NCBI GenBank assembly: GCA_022425485.1
Contig: JAKMFL010000051.1
Span: 85,882-149,881 of the forward strand
Origin: Alphaproteobacteria bacterium
GTDB lineage: Bacteria; Pseudomonadota; Alphaproteobacteria; Puniceispirillales; Puniceispirillaceae
Direction: 5' to 3'
DNA length: 64,000 nucleotides
Shown here: positions 53,377 through 63,980 of the stretch, piece by piece
How positions within the stretch are numbered: position 1 is the first letter of the stretch
Layout: every line of letters starts with the position of its first letter
Notes under the pieces: generated by a model
Told to the model about the DNA's origin: nothing
The model's database searches: none
The model's input: the letters and a program-made list of their open reading frames with translations, nothing else
Made by a program: the position numbers and the translations under genes

Positions 53377-54726
53377 ATGTCCCTTTTAAATGCTGATACA
53401 ATATTTGCGCTAGCAACACCGCCCGGTATGTCAGCTATTGCTGTCATTCGTATTTCTGGCGACAAAGCGCTTCAGGTGCCGCAGTTGTTTGATGTGGAGG
53501 CAGAGGCGGTACGTACAGCGAAACGGGTTTTTTTAAAAGAGAAGAACGGCACGATAATTGATGATGTGATGGTACTGGGTTTTGCAGCGCCTGCGTCAGC
53601 GACAGGTGAAGATGTGCTTGAAATTCACTGTCATGGCTCAGTGGCTGTCATTGATGATATTTTAAGTGTGCTGGCCAAGACAGAGGGGTTTCGAGCCGCT
53701 GAGCCCGGAGAGTTCACGCGGCGTGCACTTGATAATGGCAAGATGGATATCACCGCAGCAGAGGGGTTAGCTGACCTCATTGAGGCAGAGACCGCCATGC
53801 AACGCCGGCAAGCAAGCGCGCAGATGACAGGTCAACTGAGCCGGCCAGTAGGGTTTTGGCGTGAGGAGATAGCGCGTTTACTTGCGCATCTAGAAGCTAT
53901 TATTGATTTTGCCGATGAAGAATTGCCAGAGGCATTGCGGCAGGAAATTGCAGCAGATACTGCAAAATTATGCGCTGAGCTTGAAACAGCGCTTGATGAT
54001 CAGCGTTTTGGCGAGATTATCCGAAACGGGTTGTCTGTGGTTCTAGCTGGCCCTGTAAATGCGGGTAAATCAACCTTAATGAACTTATTGGCGGGCCGGC
54101 AAGCGGCCATTGTATCTGATATTGAAGGCACGACAAGAGATGTTATAGAGGTGCGGCTGACCTTATCTGGTGTTCCGGTACGCCTCGCCGATACAGCTGG
54201 ATTGCGGGAAACAGCCGATTCTATTGAAGCCGAGGGGGTTTCACGGGCACAAACAGAAATAAATACAGCTGATTTGGTATTATTAGTAATAGATGGCAGC
54301 CAGCCTGGCTGGGGGGCGATAGCCGATAAAATGCGCCAAGATTTCCATCCGCCTTGTCTGATTATCGCGAGCAAGTCTGATAAAGGGCAAGTAGCCGCAG
54401 ATAATCTGGACAGCAACGCCTATCTCTCGGTTGATTTAACAACAACTAAAACAGCCCTGAAAATAGAAAAGGCGCTTCATAGTTATTTAGCGCCTCTTAA
54501 TCAGGCAAGCCAGACCCCCATTATTACGCGTGCACGCCACCGTGATGCTTTCGCAGCCGCTCTTGCAAGCCTACAGCACAGTCAAACCTTGTCATGGGAA
54601 GGGGATATCGCAGTGATAGCTGAGGATTATCGGCGTGCAGCCTCAGCTTTAGGGCGCATAACAGGGCATATTGATGTTGAAGATTTACTTGACCATATTT
54701 TTTCACGTTTTTGTATCGGCAAGTAA
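53377..54726 (+). CDS. mnmE: tRNA modification GTPase MnmE
   Basis: This 449-residue protein is counted from the ATG at 53377, chosen because AGGAA lies seven bases upstream and MSLLNADTIFALATPPG is the family's normal beginning; the longer frame adds 21 poorly conserved residues. With MnmG it installs 5-(carboxymethylaminomethyl)uridine at U34 of tRNAs. The N-terminal formyl-THF-binding domain, a helical domain, and the inserted G domain (G1 GPVNAGKST, G2/G3 TTRDVIEV and DTAGLRET) are visible, and the C-terminus is the catalytic FCIGK. It precedes mnmG, its partner. Confidence 0.97.
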   Translation: MSLLNADTIFALATPPGMSAIAVIRISGDKALQVPQLFDVEAEAVRTAKRVFLKEKNGTIIDDVMVLGFAAPASATGEDVLEIHCHGSVAVIDDILSVLAKTEGFRAAEPGEFTRRALDNGKMDITAAEGLADLIEAETAMQRRQASAQMTGQLSRPVGFWREEIARLLAHLEAIIDFADEELPEALRQEIAADTAKLCAELETALDDQRFGEIIRNGLSVVLAGPVNAGKSTLMNLLAGRQAAIVSDIEGTTRDVIEVRLTLSGVPVRLADTAGLRETADSIEAEGVSRAQTEINTADLVLLVIDGSQPGWGAIADKMRQDFHPPCLIIASKSDKGQVAADNLDSNAYLSVDLTTTKTALKIEKALHSYLAPLNQASQTPIITRARHRDAFAAALASLQHSQTLSWEGDIAVIAEDYRRAASALGRITGHIDVEDLLDHIFSRFCIGK

Positions 54727-54747
54727 ATTTCTCATGCTTCATATTGA

Positions 54748-54884
54748 ATACTCCTAGTTAAATAATGATGCGCGTAAATCTTGGGCATAGAAAAGCAGAT
54801 TGCTGTTTCACGTGAAACAGATTAAGCTGGCAACAATTTACACAGGCTATTTTGCGATAGCCTATCGCGTCTATCTAGGAGTAT
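54748..54884. repeat. 10-bp inverted repeats flanking the intergenic parS
   Basis: ATACTCCTAG (54748-54757) and CTAGGAGTAT (54875-54884) are perfect reverse complements placed about 46 and 55 bp either side of parS site 2. Inside the right arm region are two overlapping hairpins: GCGATAG-C-CTATCGC (54854-54868) and AGGCTAT-N6-ATAGCCT (54844-54863). Confidence 0.75.
54804..54819. other. parS: parS site 2 (between mnmE and mnmG)
   Basis: TGTTTCACGTGAAACA is a perfect 16-bp parS palindrome in the 219-bp mnmE-mnmG gap. It is the only one of the three sites that is non-coding. Confidence 0.95.
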
Positions 54885-54945
54885 CTGAGCTAGAGGACGC
54901 CATTTTTTAAGCTTTATGCGTTTTTAAAGGTTATTAGGCAGGCAA

Positions 54946-56856
54946 ATGAGCCAGAAATTTGATGTCATTGTAATTGGTGGTGGCCATGCAGGCACAGAGG
55001 CAGCTGCCGCGGCGGCGCGTATGGGCGCGTCGACGGCGCTGGTAACAATCGCAATAGATAAAATCGGTGAAATGTCTTGTAATCCGGCGATTGGCGGGCT
55101 GGGGAAGGGCCAACTTGTACGGGAAATTGATGCGCTAGACGGTCTGATGGGACAAGCCATTGATAAGGCGGGTATTCAGTTTCGTATGCTTAACAAGTCA
55201 CGTGGGCCAGCAGTGCAGGGCCCGCGCGCTCAGGCAGATCGAAAGCTGTATCGTAATGCTATACAGGCTTTATTGGCAGCGCAGGATAATCTGCAAATAA
55301 TTGAAGGGGCTGTTGGGGATTTAAGCACCGAAAATGGTCAGATTACCGGCATTATCACCGAAGATGGCCGGCATATTTCTGCGCCTTCGGTTGTGCTTAC
55401 CACCGGAACTTTCCTTAGTGGTCTCATACATTTGGGCAAGGAGCGCACACCAGCGGGCCGTTTTGGAGAACGCCCATCCGTGCAATTGGCAACACGTCTT
55501 CGCGGGCTAGGTTTGCCTGTAGGGCGCTTAAAAACAGGGACGCCGGCACGCTTGAATGGCGATACCATTGCTTGGGATAGGCTGGTGATGCAGCCTGCAG
55601 ATGATAATTTAGTTCCTTTTTCTAGCCTGACAGCTAGCATTGAGGTACCTCAAATTTCCTGTGGGATCACCCGCACTAATGAGAAAACACATCAGATTAT
55701 TTCTGATTCGATCCATCTTTCTGCTGTCTATTCAGGGCAAATTGAAGGGCAGGGGCCCCGTTATTGTCCATCAATTGAAGATAAGATTCATCGTTTTTCA
55801 GATAAAAACTCGCACCAGATTTTTTTGGAACCAGAAGGGTTGGATGATAATACTGTTTATCCAAATGGTATTTCCACAAGCCTGCCGCGTGACGTGCAAT
55901 CTGCTTTTATTGCCACTATTGAAGGGCTTGAAAAGACTGAGATTTTACAGTTTGGCTATGCGATAGAATATGATTTTATTGACCCACGCGCCCTGTCGCC
56001 AACGCTTGAGCTAAAGGCCCTAAAAGGGTTGTTTTTGGCCGGTCAAATCAATGGGACAACGGGCTATGAAGAGGCAGCGGCACAAGGTCTTATTGCCGGG
56101 GTTAATGCAAGCCTGCATCTTAACCCATCTGCAAAGGCTCCGGAGGGTTTTGTTCTAGACAGGGCAGATGCTTACATAGGCGTAATGATTGATGATCTGG
56201 TTACTAAGGGCGCACCAGAGCCTTACCGAATGTTTACCTCGCGTGCGGAATATCGTTTGCATCTGCGGGCGGATAACGCAGACCAGCGGCTTACAGAAAA
56301 AGGATTAGAAATTGGCTGTATTGGCGGGCTGCGTGCGGGTCACTGGGCAGATAGAAAGGCAGCCTTAATAACAGCGCGCACCTTATTATCTAGCCAGCCA
56401 AAAGGCCCGAATGCGCTGGCTGCTGCTGGGTTGCCAACAGCGCGGGATGGCAGCATGAGAACCCCCGCAGACCTGCTCGCATTGGAAGGGGTGGGGTTAA
56501 CGCAGTGCCTAGCTATTTGGCCAGACCTCGCCACCATTCCCCGCACTCTGCATAGCCAATTAGAGACAGATTGTCGTTATGCTGGCTATTTAGAGCGGCA
56601 GCAGGCCGATATTGATGCCATGCGACGTGATGATGCGGTTAAAATACCTAGCCATTTGGATATCAAAGCCATAGGCGGCCTATCGTCTGAATCGAAAGAT
56701 CTGCTTGGGCGTTATCAGCCGCAAACTATTGGACAGGCTAGTCGTATCCCTGGCATGACACCTGCTGCTATCGTAGCGTTGATGCGTCATTTGCGTAAAA
56801 TCAGCGGCGCTGGAGACAGCCTGTCGCGCCCTTTATCCACAGCTTCTAATCGTTAA
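54946..56856 (+). CDS. mnmG: tRNA uridine 5-carboxymethylaminomethyl modification enzyme MnmG
   Basis: This 636-residue FAD-dependent enzyme works with MnmE on wobble uridines. The N-terminal FAD motif [21 protein letters not shown] and [24 protein letters not shown] are diagnostic. The mid-region [12 protein letters not shown] and the [45 protein letters not shown] signatures follow. The C-terminal helical domain contacts tRNA and MnmE. rsmG begins eight bases downstream, probably the same transcript. Confidence 0.98.
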   Translation: MSQKFDVIVIGGGHAGTEAAAAAARMGASTALVTIAIDKIGEMSCNPAIGGLGKGQLVREIDALDGLMGQAIDKAGIQFRMLNKSRGPAVQGPRAQADRKLYRNAIQALLAAQDNLQIIEGAVGDLSTENGQITGIITEDGRHISAPSVVLTTGTFLSGLIHLGKERTPAGRFGERPSVQLATRLRGLGLPVGRLKTGTPARLNGDTIAWDRLVMQPADDNLVPFSSLTASIEVPQISCGITRTNEKTHQIISDSIHLSAVYSGQIEGQGPRYCPSIEDKIHRFSDKNSHQIFLEPEGLDDNTVYPNGISTSLPRDVQSAFIATIEGLEKTEILQFGYAIEYDFIDPRALSPTLELKALKGLFLAGQINGTTGYEEAAAQGLIAGVNASLHLNPSAKAPEGFVLDRADAYIGVMIDDLVTKGAPEPYRMFTSRAEYRLHLRADNADQRLTEKGLEIGCIGGLRAGHWADRKAALITARTLLSSQPKGPNALAAAGLPTARDGSMRTPADLLALEGVGLTQCLAIWPDLATIPRTLHSQLETDCRYAGYLERQQADIDAMRRDDAVKIPSHLDIKAIGGLSSESKDLLGRYQPQTIGQASRIPGMTPAAIVALMRHLRKISGAGDSLSRPLSTASNR

Positions 56857-56863
56857 GCTGGGT

Positions 56864-57505
56864 ATGATGTCAGATAGAAACAGGCATTGGACAGTAGAAG
56901 AGACGCATGCAGATTCGGTTGCGAATTTTTTAAATGTTTCACGTGAAACACGCGAAAAATTAGAAATATATGTAGATTTACTGACTAAATGGCAGGCACG
57001 TATTAATCTTATCTCTTCAAAAACACTGCCAGAGATTTGGCATCGCCACATATTAGATAGCGCCCAGCTTGTCCTGCATTTGCCGCGCAAGCCTTCGGTT
57101 ATTTTAGATATGGGAAGTGGGGCTGGCCTGCCAGGCGTCATACTGGCAATAGTGACAGATCACCAGCTACATCTAGCCGAATCAGACAGCCGTAAGGTTT
57201 CTTTTATGCGAACCGCATTAAGGGAAACGGGCACACAGGCTGTGCTACATGAAATGCGAATTGAACAGCTGCCTGTTATACAGCCCGATATTATTACTGC
57301 CCGCGCGTTGGCCCCCCTTAATCAGCTAATGGCGCTTTGCAATGCCCAGCATCATGAAAAACTTGAATATTTATTCTTGAAGGGTCGCGACGCAAAACAA
57401 GAATTGACCACACTGCCTTCCTGTCCGAAACTAGAGGCTGACTGCCTACCGAGCCTGACAGATAAGGAAGCATCCATCATCCATATAAAGTCTTTTAATC
57501 GTTAA
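56864..57505 (+). CDS. rsmG: 16S rRNA (guanine527-N7)-methyltransferase RsmG
   Basis: This 213-residue Rossmann-fold methyltransferase modifies G527 of 16S rRNA. The SAM-binding ILDMGSGAGLPGVILAI and the LAESDSRKVSFMRTALRETG stretch are diagnostic. A parS palindrome at 56935-56950 is read as VSRET (residues 25-29); a parS in this part of rsmG is known from other alphaproteobacteria. It lies eight bases after mnmG and 24 bp before parA. Confidence 0.97.
   Translation: MMSDRNRHWTVEETHADSVANFLNVSRETREKLEIYVDLLTKWQARINLISSKTLPEIWHRHILDSAQLVLHLPRKPSVILDMGSGAGLPGVILAIVTDHQLHLAESDSRKVSFMRTALRETGTQAVLHEMRIEQLPVIQPDIITARALAPLNQLMALCNAQHHEKLEYLFLKGRDAKQELTTLPSCPKLEADCLPSLTDKEASIIHIKSFNR
56935..56950. 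other. parS: parS site 3 (within rsmG)
   Basis: TGTTTCACGTGAAACA, a perfect parS palindrome near the 5' end of rsmG, about 600 bp upstream of parA. It is read in the same codon frame (VSRET) as the site in ogt. Confidence 0.95.
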
Positions 57506-57529
57506 AATACAATACTTTAGGAACTTTTA

Positions 57530-58306
57530 ATGCGCGCTAAAATTATTGCGATTACTAATCAGAAGGGCGGTGTTGGTAAAACAACGACAGCTGTGAATCT
57601 GGCAACTGCTATGGCGGCATGTGGTTTGGATGTGCTGTTGGTTGATTTTGACCCACAGGGCAATGCCAGTACCGGGCTTGGTATTGATGAGGGGCAAAGA
57701 GAGGCAAATGCCTATCGGATGTTGACAGGCGAATGCAGCGCGGCAGATGCAATCGTTTCTAGTCTTGTACCGCGCTTGTCTATCTTGCCTGCTGTGATGG
57801 ATTTATCGGCGGCTGAAGTTGAGCTTAGTGATTTGGAAGCACGGGAATATCGTCTTGCAAATGCATTGGCGGCTGAGCGTCAGCATTTTCACTATATAAT
57901 TATTGACTGTCCACCGTCGCTTGGCTTGTTAACGGTAAATGGTCTTTGTGCGGCAGATGCTTTTATGGTGCCATTACAATGCGAGTTTTATGCCTTAGAG
58001 GGTTTGGCGCAATTGATGAAAACGGTTTCTGTTGTGCGCTCTAACTTTAATACCTCGCTCTTGATGCAAGGTATTGTGCTGACCATGTATGATGCCCGCA
58101 ACAAATTGTCTGAGATGGTTGAAAGTGATGTAAGGGGCCATTTCGGCACGCAGGTCTATAAAACAGTTATTCCGCGCAATGTACGCGTATCAGAAGCGCC
58201 CTCATTTGGTAAACCTGTGCTAATGTATGATTTAAAATGTGCAGGCGCACAAGCTTATGTGGCATTAGCCGCCGAACTTTTGGAGCAGGAAAAGCAAAAC
58301 ACATGA
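57530..58306 (+). CDS. parA: Chromosome partitioning ATPase ParA
   Basis: This 258-residue Walker-type ATPase forms nucleoid-bound gradients that move ParB-parS complexes. The deviant Walker A KGGVGKTT (residues 12-19) with signature Lys, the switch-I-like [10 protein letters not shown] region and Walker [15 protein letters not shown] are present. A good ribosome binding site (AGGA) precedes the start. It overlaps parB by four bases (ATGA). Confidence 0.97.
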   Translation: MRAKIIAITNQKGGVGKTTTAVNLATAMAACGLDVLLVDFDPQGNASTGLGIDEGQREANAYRMLTGECSAADAIVSSLVPRLSILPAVMDLSAAEVELSDLEAREYRLANALAAERQHFHYIIIDCPPSLGLLTVNGLCAADAFMVPLQCEFYALEGLAQLMKTVSVVRSNFNTSLLMQGIVLTMYDARNKLSEMVESDVRGHFGTQVYKTVIPRNVRVSEAPSFGKPVLMYDLKCAGAQAYVALAAELLEQEKQNT

Positions 58307-59250
58307 CCGACACGCCTAAAAAAACGAAAGAAAACAATCGCCTAGGCCGTGGCCTCTCCTCTTTATTAGGGGAAGTGCCTATTGCCCCTGCTGCTGGTGC
58401 CAGCGCGAGCCCTGAGGGTGGGGCGGCGCCCGCTAGCCCATCACAATCCCCCGCTTCTGGCCCGGTTAGGGGTCAGGTTCGCCAATTACCAATAGAATGG
58501 ATTAATCCGGGCCCGTGGCAGCCTCGCCGTCAATTTGATAAAGACGCGTTGCGCGAGCTCGCCACTTCAATTCAAGAACGTGGCCTTATTCAACCTATTT
58601 TGGTGCGAGAGAATAAACAAAAACCATCGCGGTATGAGCTTATCGCAGGTGAGCGGCGGTGGCGTGCTGCACAAATAGCAAAAATGCACGAAATCCCCGC
58701 GATTATCTCTGACTTTACCGATCAGCAAGCCGCAGAATTAGCGCTGATTGAAAATATCCAGCGTCAGGATTTAAGCGTTATCGAAGAGGCAGATGGGTAT
58801 CAATCGCTGATAGATGCGCATAATTATAGCCAAGATGCATTATCACAGATTATCGGTAAATCGCGCTCCCATATCGCGAATCTATTGCGGTTGCGCCAAT
58901 TGCCTGAGGCAGTAAAGGCGATGTTGGCTGAGGGTAAGTTAACGATGGGTCAGGCACGCCCCTTGATAGGCCATCCTCAGGCGGCAGAATTGGCGGTAAA
59001 AATTGCTGCAGATAAGTTAAGCGCACGTGCAGTAGAGGCGCTTATAAAGGGGGGTAAGGCGGGTAAGGTTTCGCGTTCTCCTGTTCAGAAATCCGCTGAT
59101 ATCCGCGCTTTAGAAGTACGCGCACAAACAGAACTTGGCCTTTCGCTCTCGATTGATTGGGATGAGGGGCGCGAGAAAGGCCGGGTATCGGTTCGCCTTA
59201 CCTCGCTAGATCAGCTAGATGATTTGCTGAAAAAATTAAAATTAATGTAG
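58303..59250 (+). CDS. parB: Chromosome partitioning protein ParB
   Basis: This 315-residue CTPase/parS-binding protein is counted from the ATG at 58303, which overlaps the parA stop; the longer frame would lie inside parA. A Lys/Pro/Ala-rich N-terminal tail includes the [11 protein letters not shown]arA-stimulating motif, then the CTP-binding domain with [21 protein letters not shown] and [16 protein letters not shown], the HTH parS-binding domain ([29 protein letters not shown]) and a C-terminal dimerisation domain. Together with three nearby parS sites the segregation module is complete. Confidence 0.97.
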   Translation: MTDTPKKTKENNRLGRGLSSLLGEVPIAPAAGASASPEGGAAPASPSQSPASGPVRGQVRQLPIEWINPGPWQPRRQFDKDALRELATSIQERGLIQPILVRENKQKPSRYELIAGERRWRAAQIAKMHEIPAIISDFTDQQAAELALIENIQRQDLSVIEEADGYQSLIDAHNYSQDALSQIIGKSRSHIANLLRLRQLPEAVKAMLAEGKLTMGQARPLIGHPQAAELAVKIAADKLSARAVEALIKGGKAGKVSRSPVQKSADIRALEVRAQTELGLSLSIDWDEGREKGRVSVRLTSLDQLDDLLKKLKLM

Positions 59251-59263
59251 TAAATAGGCCTGT

Positions 59264-60301
59264 CTAACGCCGCGTATTTAATTGGCGTGCACGCAAACAA
59301 ATCCCCAGAAGAATCTGCCCTGTAAGGGTTGAGGGGTCTGCGGAAGCCGCTGATTTTGTTTGAATTTCTGCTTGCATCACTCTTTCAATTGCGTCAGCAA
59401 TCTGCGCTTCGCGCCACGGGCCTAACTGCCGCGTGATGACCGGTTTCATTTTAAAATGGACAGGTGGGCGAAGTTGCGCAATCGCTTGGGCAGCGGACTG
59501 GCCTGTTTGCATTCGCGCCTTTGCCGCTTGCATTCCTTTAAATAAAGACAGGAGTTGGCGCAGAACAGCAATAGGCTGGATACCCTCATGTCGCAGGCGT
59601 GCATAATCACGCTCAAATGCGCTAACATCACCGCCCAAAAGGGCAAGACTGACCTCATCCACGGCCACCGCCCCACTATCTCCTAAGGTGTCGGCTACAT
59701 CTTCTAGGCTAAGCACGCCGCCCGGCCCAGCATATAATGCTAGCTTATTTAGCTCAGACAAACTCACCTGCCGGTCAGAGCCAAGGCGTGTGAGTATCGC
59801 TGACATGACCTCAGAGGGGGCTGAAATATTGTCTTTTGCGAATACTTCCTTGGCTATTTGTTGTAAATTACGCTGATCATCCGAATAACAGCCAATAGAG
59901 GCGCAAAATTCTGTCTCATCACATAATTTAACAAGCGCATGGCGTGTATTCACATCACTCGCTCGGATGATGATACGCGCATCTGGGTTCGGCTTGGCAA
60001 AGGCCAATTTCACGGCTGCTGTCATCTCACTACCAATGCCGTTGACAGTGACGACACGCAAACCGCCAAAAACATTCACCGCCATCGCTTCGTCAGATAA
60101 TCTGGCTTTATCTTCAGCCAATTGTGCCCCTATCAGGCTGGTCTGGGCGAAAGGATCGTCAGGCTGATCACAAAAATAGTCGCTGAGTTGGCGTGCGCGT
60201 TCCCGCACAAGTCCCTGATCTGGCCCATAAAGAAGGTAAGCTGAATAACGTGTTGCGGGCGCCTTTAGCAATCCGGCAACATCACGTGCAGCTATTTTCA
60301 T
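59264..60301 (-). CDS. holA: DNA polymerase III delta subunit HolA
   Basis: This 345-residue clamp-loader subunit opens the sliding clamp. The N-terminal region YLLYGPDQGLVRERARQL, the degenerate P-loop-like region, and the C-terminal helical collar (AVLRQLLSLFKGMQAAKARM, then PPVHFKMKPVITRQLGPWREAQIADAIERVMQAE) match alphaproteobacterial HolA. Its ATG directly follows the lptE stop with no gap, indicating coupling. Confidence 0.92.
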   Translation of the reverse strand: MKIAARDVAGLLKAPATRYSAYLLYGPDQGLVRERARQLSDYFCDQPDDPFAQTSLIGAQLAEDKARLSDEAMAVNVFGGLRVVTVNGIGSEMTAAVKLAFAKPNPDARIIIRASDVNTRHALVKLCDETEFCASIGCYSDDQRNLQQIAKEVFAKDNISAPSEVMSAILTRLGSDRQVSLSELNKLALYAGPGGVLSLEDVADTLGDSGAVAVDEVSLALLGGDVSAFERDYARLRHEGIQPIAVLRQLLSLFKGMQAAKARMQTGQSAAQAIAQLRPPVHFKMKPVITRQLGPWREAQIADAIERVMQAEIQTKSAASADPSTLTGQILLGICLRARQLNTRR

Positions 60302-60814
60302 TTAAACCTCAAGGGTAAGGAAATAAAGCTGCAATTTCTGGTACAGGCGCTCTCCCAGCAGCTTAATCAAACGCTCTTCAGCAAAATCCTCTGAAATGTC
60401 CTGACCATGAAATGAGGAAACCGCACCAGACGTCGCAAAGGCATCAATAGTACCGGATGTTAATATGTTATCTGTTGCGATATCACGTAGCTGATAGCTA
60501 ACCGACATTTTGGTATTGTTGATGGAGCTATCTTTCCCAGCAGAGGATAGAACAGACCGGCTAGCTGAGCTTAATTCATAGGAAAGCACGTAATGCGCAT
60601 CGGGGTCAAAATGGCCTATATAATCAGACAATGTCCGGTTCATAAGTTGCTGCGAGCGGCTTTGTGTTTTAGGCAGCGCTAGATGTTGAAAATAGGTAGA
60701 AGTGGTCAGATCTACATCCGATAACGTCCTGACCGAACAACTGCTTAACCCAGCTAAGCTTAGTAAAACTAGGCTAACCGCTATGAAGTTTCTGCAATAA
60801 TTAACACACCACAT
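60302..60814 (-). CDS. lptE: LPS-assembly lipoprotein LptE
   Basis: This 170-residue outer-membrane lipoprotein plugs LptD for lipopolysaccharide insertion. The start ATG at 60814 was chosen because AGGA lies seven bases upstream and the signal peptide is well formed; it overlaps the leuS stop by 14 bases. The lipobox is LSSC at about residue 25. The [17 protein letters not shown]... and later [31 protein letters not shown] regions fit the LptE/RlpB domain. The position between leuS and holA is the standard one for lptE. Confidence 0.88.
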   Translation of the reverse strand: MWCVNYCRNFIAVSLVLLSLAGLSSCSVRTLSDVDLTTSTYFQHLALPKTQSRSQQLMNRTLSDYIGHFDPDAHYVLSYELSSASRSVLSSAGKDSSINNTKMSVSYQLRDIATDNILTSGTIDAFATSGAVSSFHGQDISEDFAEERLIKLLGERLYQKLQLYFLTLEV

Positions 60815-63365
60815 TGATAATCCTGTTAGGTACAACAATCACCCGCTTAGGCGGCTTTCCTTCAAGATATCGTTGCAAGCCCTCAAGCGCCAGAGCTTTT
60901 TCTTCTGCCTCACTCGCCGGACAATCCAACGGCAATTCTAGGCGGGCACGCAGCTTCCCATTTACCTGAACAGCTATTTCTACGGTATCTGCCTTCAGCC
61001 AGTGCGGATCAATTTCTGGCCATTTAGCTTGTGATACCAGCCCCGTCCCACCTGATCGCGCCCAAATTTCTTCGGCAATATGCGGCGAGAACATCGACAA
61101 AAGCAAAGCGAACCGTCCCATCGCAAAGGCAAAAACATCCTCCCTTCGCGCCTCAGAAGCGTGGTAGTCAGCTAACACGCTTACCAAGATATGCAAATGC
61201 GCGACACAACGGTTAAAGGCAAAACGTTCAATATCGTTGGCGATATCGCCTATGGCTTTGTTTAGGGCGCGTGCGAGCGCCTCATCTGCATTTGAAGAAG
61301 CACTATCTTTGTTAAGCGTAAACCCCTCGCGGCAAGATGTCGTTACCGTTGCTAATTTCCAAATCTTCTGAATAAAGCGATGGGCGCCTTCTACCCCTGA
61401 TTCTGTCCATTCTAGATCGCGTTCAGGGGGCGAGTCAGACAACATGAACAGCCGGGCTGTATCCGCGCCATAGGTTTGGATAATATGCTCAGGATCGACC
61501 ACATTTCGCTTAGATTTACTCATCTTCTCAACGCGGCCAGCGCTAATTTCAGCGCCAGTCTGTTTGTGTACCCATGCCCCGTCTTGTTTTTCAACCTCTT
61601 CAGGGAACAGCCAATTGCCCTGACCATCCTTAAAGCTTTGATGGCACACCATTCCTTGTGTCATTAGCCCAGCAAAAGGCTCATCTAGCTGTAAATAGCC
61701 CGTTTTAGACAGTGCGCGGGTAAAAAACCGAGAATAAAGCAGATGCAGCACGGCATGCTCAACCCCGCCAATATATTGGTCAACAGGCATCCAATAGCGT
61801 GCAGCTTCAGCCGAGAATCCCTTATCTCCCGCCTTTGGATCTGTATAGCGCAGAAAATACCAAGAGCTTTCAAAAAATGTATCGAACGTATCTGTTTCGC
61901 GCTTAGCAGGCTTGGCGCAGGCGGGGCAATCTACCTGTGCCCAGCTAGGGTGACGGTCCAAAGGATTGCCCGGGCTATCAAACTCCACATCTTCTGGCAG
62001 GGTAACAGGCAAGTCTTTTTCTGGTACCGGCACAGCGCCGCAATCTGCGCAATGAATTATTGGGATAGGACACCCCCAATAGCGTTGACGCGATACACCC
62101 CAATCACGCAAACGGAAAGTAATTTTCCGTGCGCCTGCGCCTAATTCTTCAATCTTATCGATGGCTGCTTTTTTAGCAGCGTCTACTTCTAGCCCTGACC
62201 AATCGCCAGAACCAAATAAAAGGCCGGGCCCAGTATAGGCTTGGGTCGATACGCTAAAATCATCGCCAGCATCATGTGGGCGCACGACAGGGATAACAGG
62301 CAAGCTGTATGCATTCGCAAAGTCAAGGTCGCGCTGGTCATGGGCTGGACAGCCAAATACAGCACCAGTGCCATAATCCATCAGGACAAAATTCGCAATA
62401 TAAACAGGCAATTTATGCCCTTCGATTAGCGGATGCTTCACAAACAGGCCGGTATCGAAACCTTTTTTCTCTGCTTTTTCAATCACCGCTTCAGATGTGC
62501 CTAGCTGGGCGCATTCTGCGATAAAGGCTTCGATATCAGGCCGCGATTCTGCGAGTTCCGCTGCCAGTGGATGTTGCGCGGATAAAGCTATAAACGAGGC
62601 GCCATACAGCGTATCCGGGCGGGTGGTAAACACAGCTATGTCGCCAGATTTCCCATCTGTCAGGGCAAAACGTAATTCCGCCCCTTCTGAGCGACCAATC
62701 CAGTTATTTTGCATCAAGCGGACTTTATCTGGCCACCGTTCTAGCCCGTCAATGGCTTGCAAAAGATCCTCTGCGAACTCTGAAATAGCCAAAAACCATT
62801 GCGATAATTTCCGGCGTTCCACAAGGGCGCCTGACCGCCAGCCGCGCCCATCAACTACTTGCTCATTCGCAAGCACAGTGTTTTCCACCGGATCCCAATT
62901 CACCCAGCTTTCTTTGCGATAGGCAAGACCAGCATCCAGAAAATCAAGGAACATTTTCTGTTCATGTTTGTAATAATCTGGGGTGCAGGTTGCAATTTCC
63001 CGCTCCCAGTCATAGGACAGACCCATCGTTTTTAGTTGTGCGCGCATCGCAGCAATATTCTGGGTGGTCCAATTGCCCGGATGCACGCCGCGCTCTATCG
63101 CGGCATTTTCTGCTGGCAGACCAAACGCGTCCCAGCCCATCGGATGCAGAACGTTAAACCCTTTCGCACGCTTAAAACGTGCAACCACATCCCCTAGGGC
63201 GTAATTGCGTACATGTCCCATATGAATGCGCCCTGAGGGATAGGGAAACATTTCCAATACATAATATTTAGGTTGGCTAGGGTCAGGTTCGCTGGAAAAT
63301 GCATTTTGTGAATCCCAGATTTCTTGCCACTTGGTTTCAAGCTTTGAAGGGGTTAATTTTGTCAT
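60801..63365 (-). CDS. leuS: Leucyl-tRNA synthetase
   Basis: This 854-residue class Ia synthetase charges tRNA-Leu. HIGH signature in [22 protein letters not shown] in [14 protein letters not shown], the CP1 editing domain (about 220-420) with the [12 protein letters not shown] threonine-rich region, and a C-terminal anticodon-binding domain are all present. Its 3' end overlaps lptE, and it follows the DUF3576 gene after 74 bp. Confidence 0.98.
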   Translation of the reverse strand: MTKLTPSKLETKWQEIWDSQNAFSSEPDPSQPKYYVLEMFPYPSGRIHMGHVRNYALGDVVARFKRAKGFNVLHPMGWDAFGLPAENAAIERGVHPGNWTTQNIAAMRAQLKTMGLSYDWEREIATCTPDYYKHEQKMFLDFLDAGLAYRKESWVNWDPVENTVLANEQVVDGRGWRSGALVERRKLSQWFLAISEFAEDLLQAIDGLERWPDKVRLMQNNWIGRSEGAELRFALTDGKSGDIAVFTTRPDTLYGASFIALSAQHPLAAELAESRPDIEAFIAECAQLGTSEAVIEKAEKKGFDTGLFVKHPLIEGHKLPVYIANFVLMDYGTGAVFGCPAHDQRDLDFANAYSLPVIPVVRPHDAGDDFSVSTQAYTGPGLLFGSGDWSGLEVDAAKKAAIDKIEELGAGARKITFRLRDWGVSRQRYWGCPIPIIHCADCGAVPVPEKDLPVTLPEDVEFDSPGNPLDRHPSWAQVDCPACAKPAKRETDTFDTFFESSWYFLRYTDPKAGDKGFSAEAARYWMPVDQYIGGVEHAVLHLLYSRFFTRALSKTGYLQLDEPFAGLMTQGMVCHQSFKDGQGNWLFPEEVEKQDGAWVHKQTGAEISAGRVEKMSKSKRNVVDPEHIIQTYGADTARLFMLSDSPPERDLEWTESGVEGAHRFIQKIWKLATVTTSCREGFTLNKDSASSNADEALARALNKAIGDIANDIERFAFNRCVAHLHILVSVLADYHASEARREDVFAFAMGRFALLLSMFSPHIAEEIWARSGGTGLVSQAKWPEIDPHWLKADTVEIAVQVNGKLRARLELPLDCPASEAEEKALALEGLQRYLEGKPPKRVIVVPNRIINVVC

Positions 63366-63439
63366 GGGACACTCAAAAGACAGCAGAACGGATATATTGA
63401 ACTGGTGGCAAGGCCAACCGGATAAAACCTTCGTTTACA

Positions 63440-63937
63440 TTAATTTGTTTCTCTCACCGTTTCGGCGCGAATTTCTCTTGCTCTGGTCAGGATAAGCTCT
63501 TCTAGTCGCGAACTCATTTCGCTATCTGTACCTTCATCGCTCCATTCGCTGCCGTCACGTTTTTGAACATAGACCACAACCCGGATACCGTCTGAGCGCA
63601 ATTCCCGGTCAAGTACAAAAATAGCTATCTTGATACGCTCATCACTATTCTCATTCAATTTATACCAATCTGTAATTATGGTTCCGCTAATTGCATCTAC
63701 ATCTTCCATTGGCAATGATGATGCAATATCAATTGATGACCGCCATAGTAGTGCATTGATAGGTAACCCCGCCCCACTTTGTTTCTTAGACATTGCACCT
63801 CTGAGGCTTAATCCCTGTTCTGCGCTGCCAGTAATAATTGAACCTGGAGAATCTATAGTAGGCTTTTTGGATGATTGTGGAAGCGAGCACCCAGCCATAA
63901 GAGCAAAAATAAAGAATGTAAAGTAAGTAAATTTCAT
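63440..63937 (-). CDS. DUF3576 lipoprotein
   Basis: This 165-residue lipoprotein has the lipobox MAGC at Cys16 after a short hydrophobic signal. The conserved NALLWRSSIDIASSLPMEDVDAISGTIITDWY stretch and the C-terminal LEELILTRAREIR helix identify the alphaproteobacterial DUF3576 family. The order DUF3576-leuS-lptE-holA is conserved near parB. The role is unknown; the location suggests an envelope link, perhaps to lipopolysaccharide assembly. Confidence 0.85.
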   Translation of the reverse strand: MKFTYFTFFIFALMAGCSLPQSSKKPTIDSPGSIITGSAEQGLSLRGAMSKKQSGAGLPINALLWRSSIDIASSLPMEDVDAISGTIITDWYKLNENSDERIKIAIFVLDRELRSDGIRVVVYVQKRDGSEWSDEGTDSEMSSRLEELILTRAREIRAETVRETN

Positions 63938-63948
63938 TAATTTGACCT

Positions 63949-63980
63949 TAAAAAAAGGGGGATAGTTTCCTATCCCCCTT
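63949..63980 (-). terminator. Rho-independent terminator of the gene to the right of the window
   Basis: AAGGGGGATAG (63955-63965) and CTATCCCCCTT (63970-63980) form a perfect 11-bp GC-rich stem with a four-base loop. On the minus strand it is followed by a run of T residues, so it stops transcription entering from the right and insulates the DUF3576-leuS-lptE-holA operon. Confidence 0.85.
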
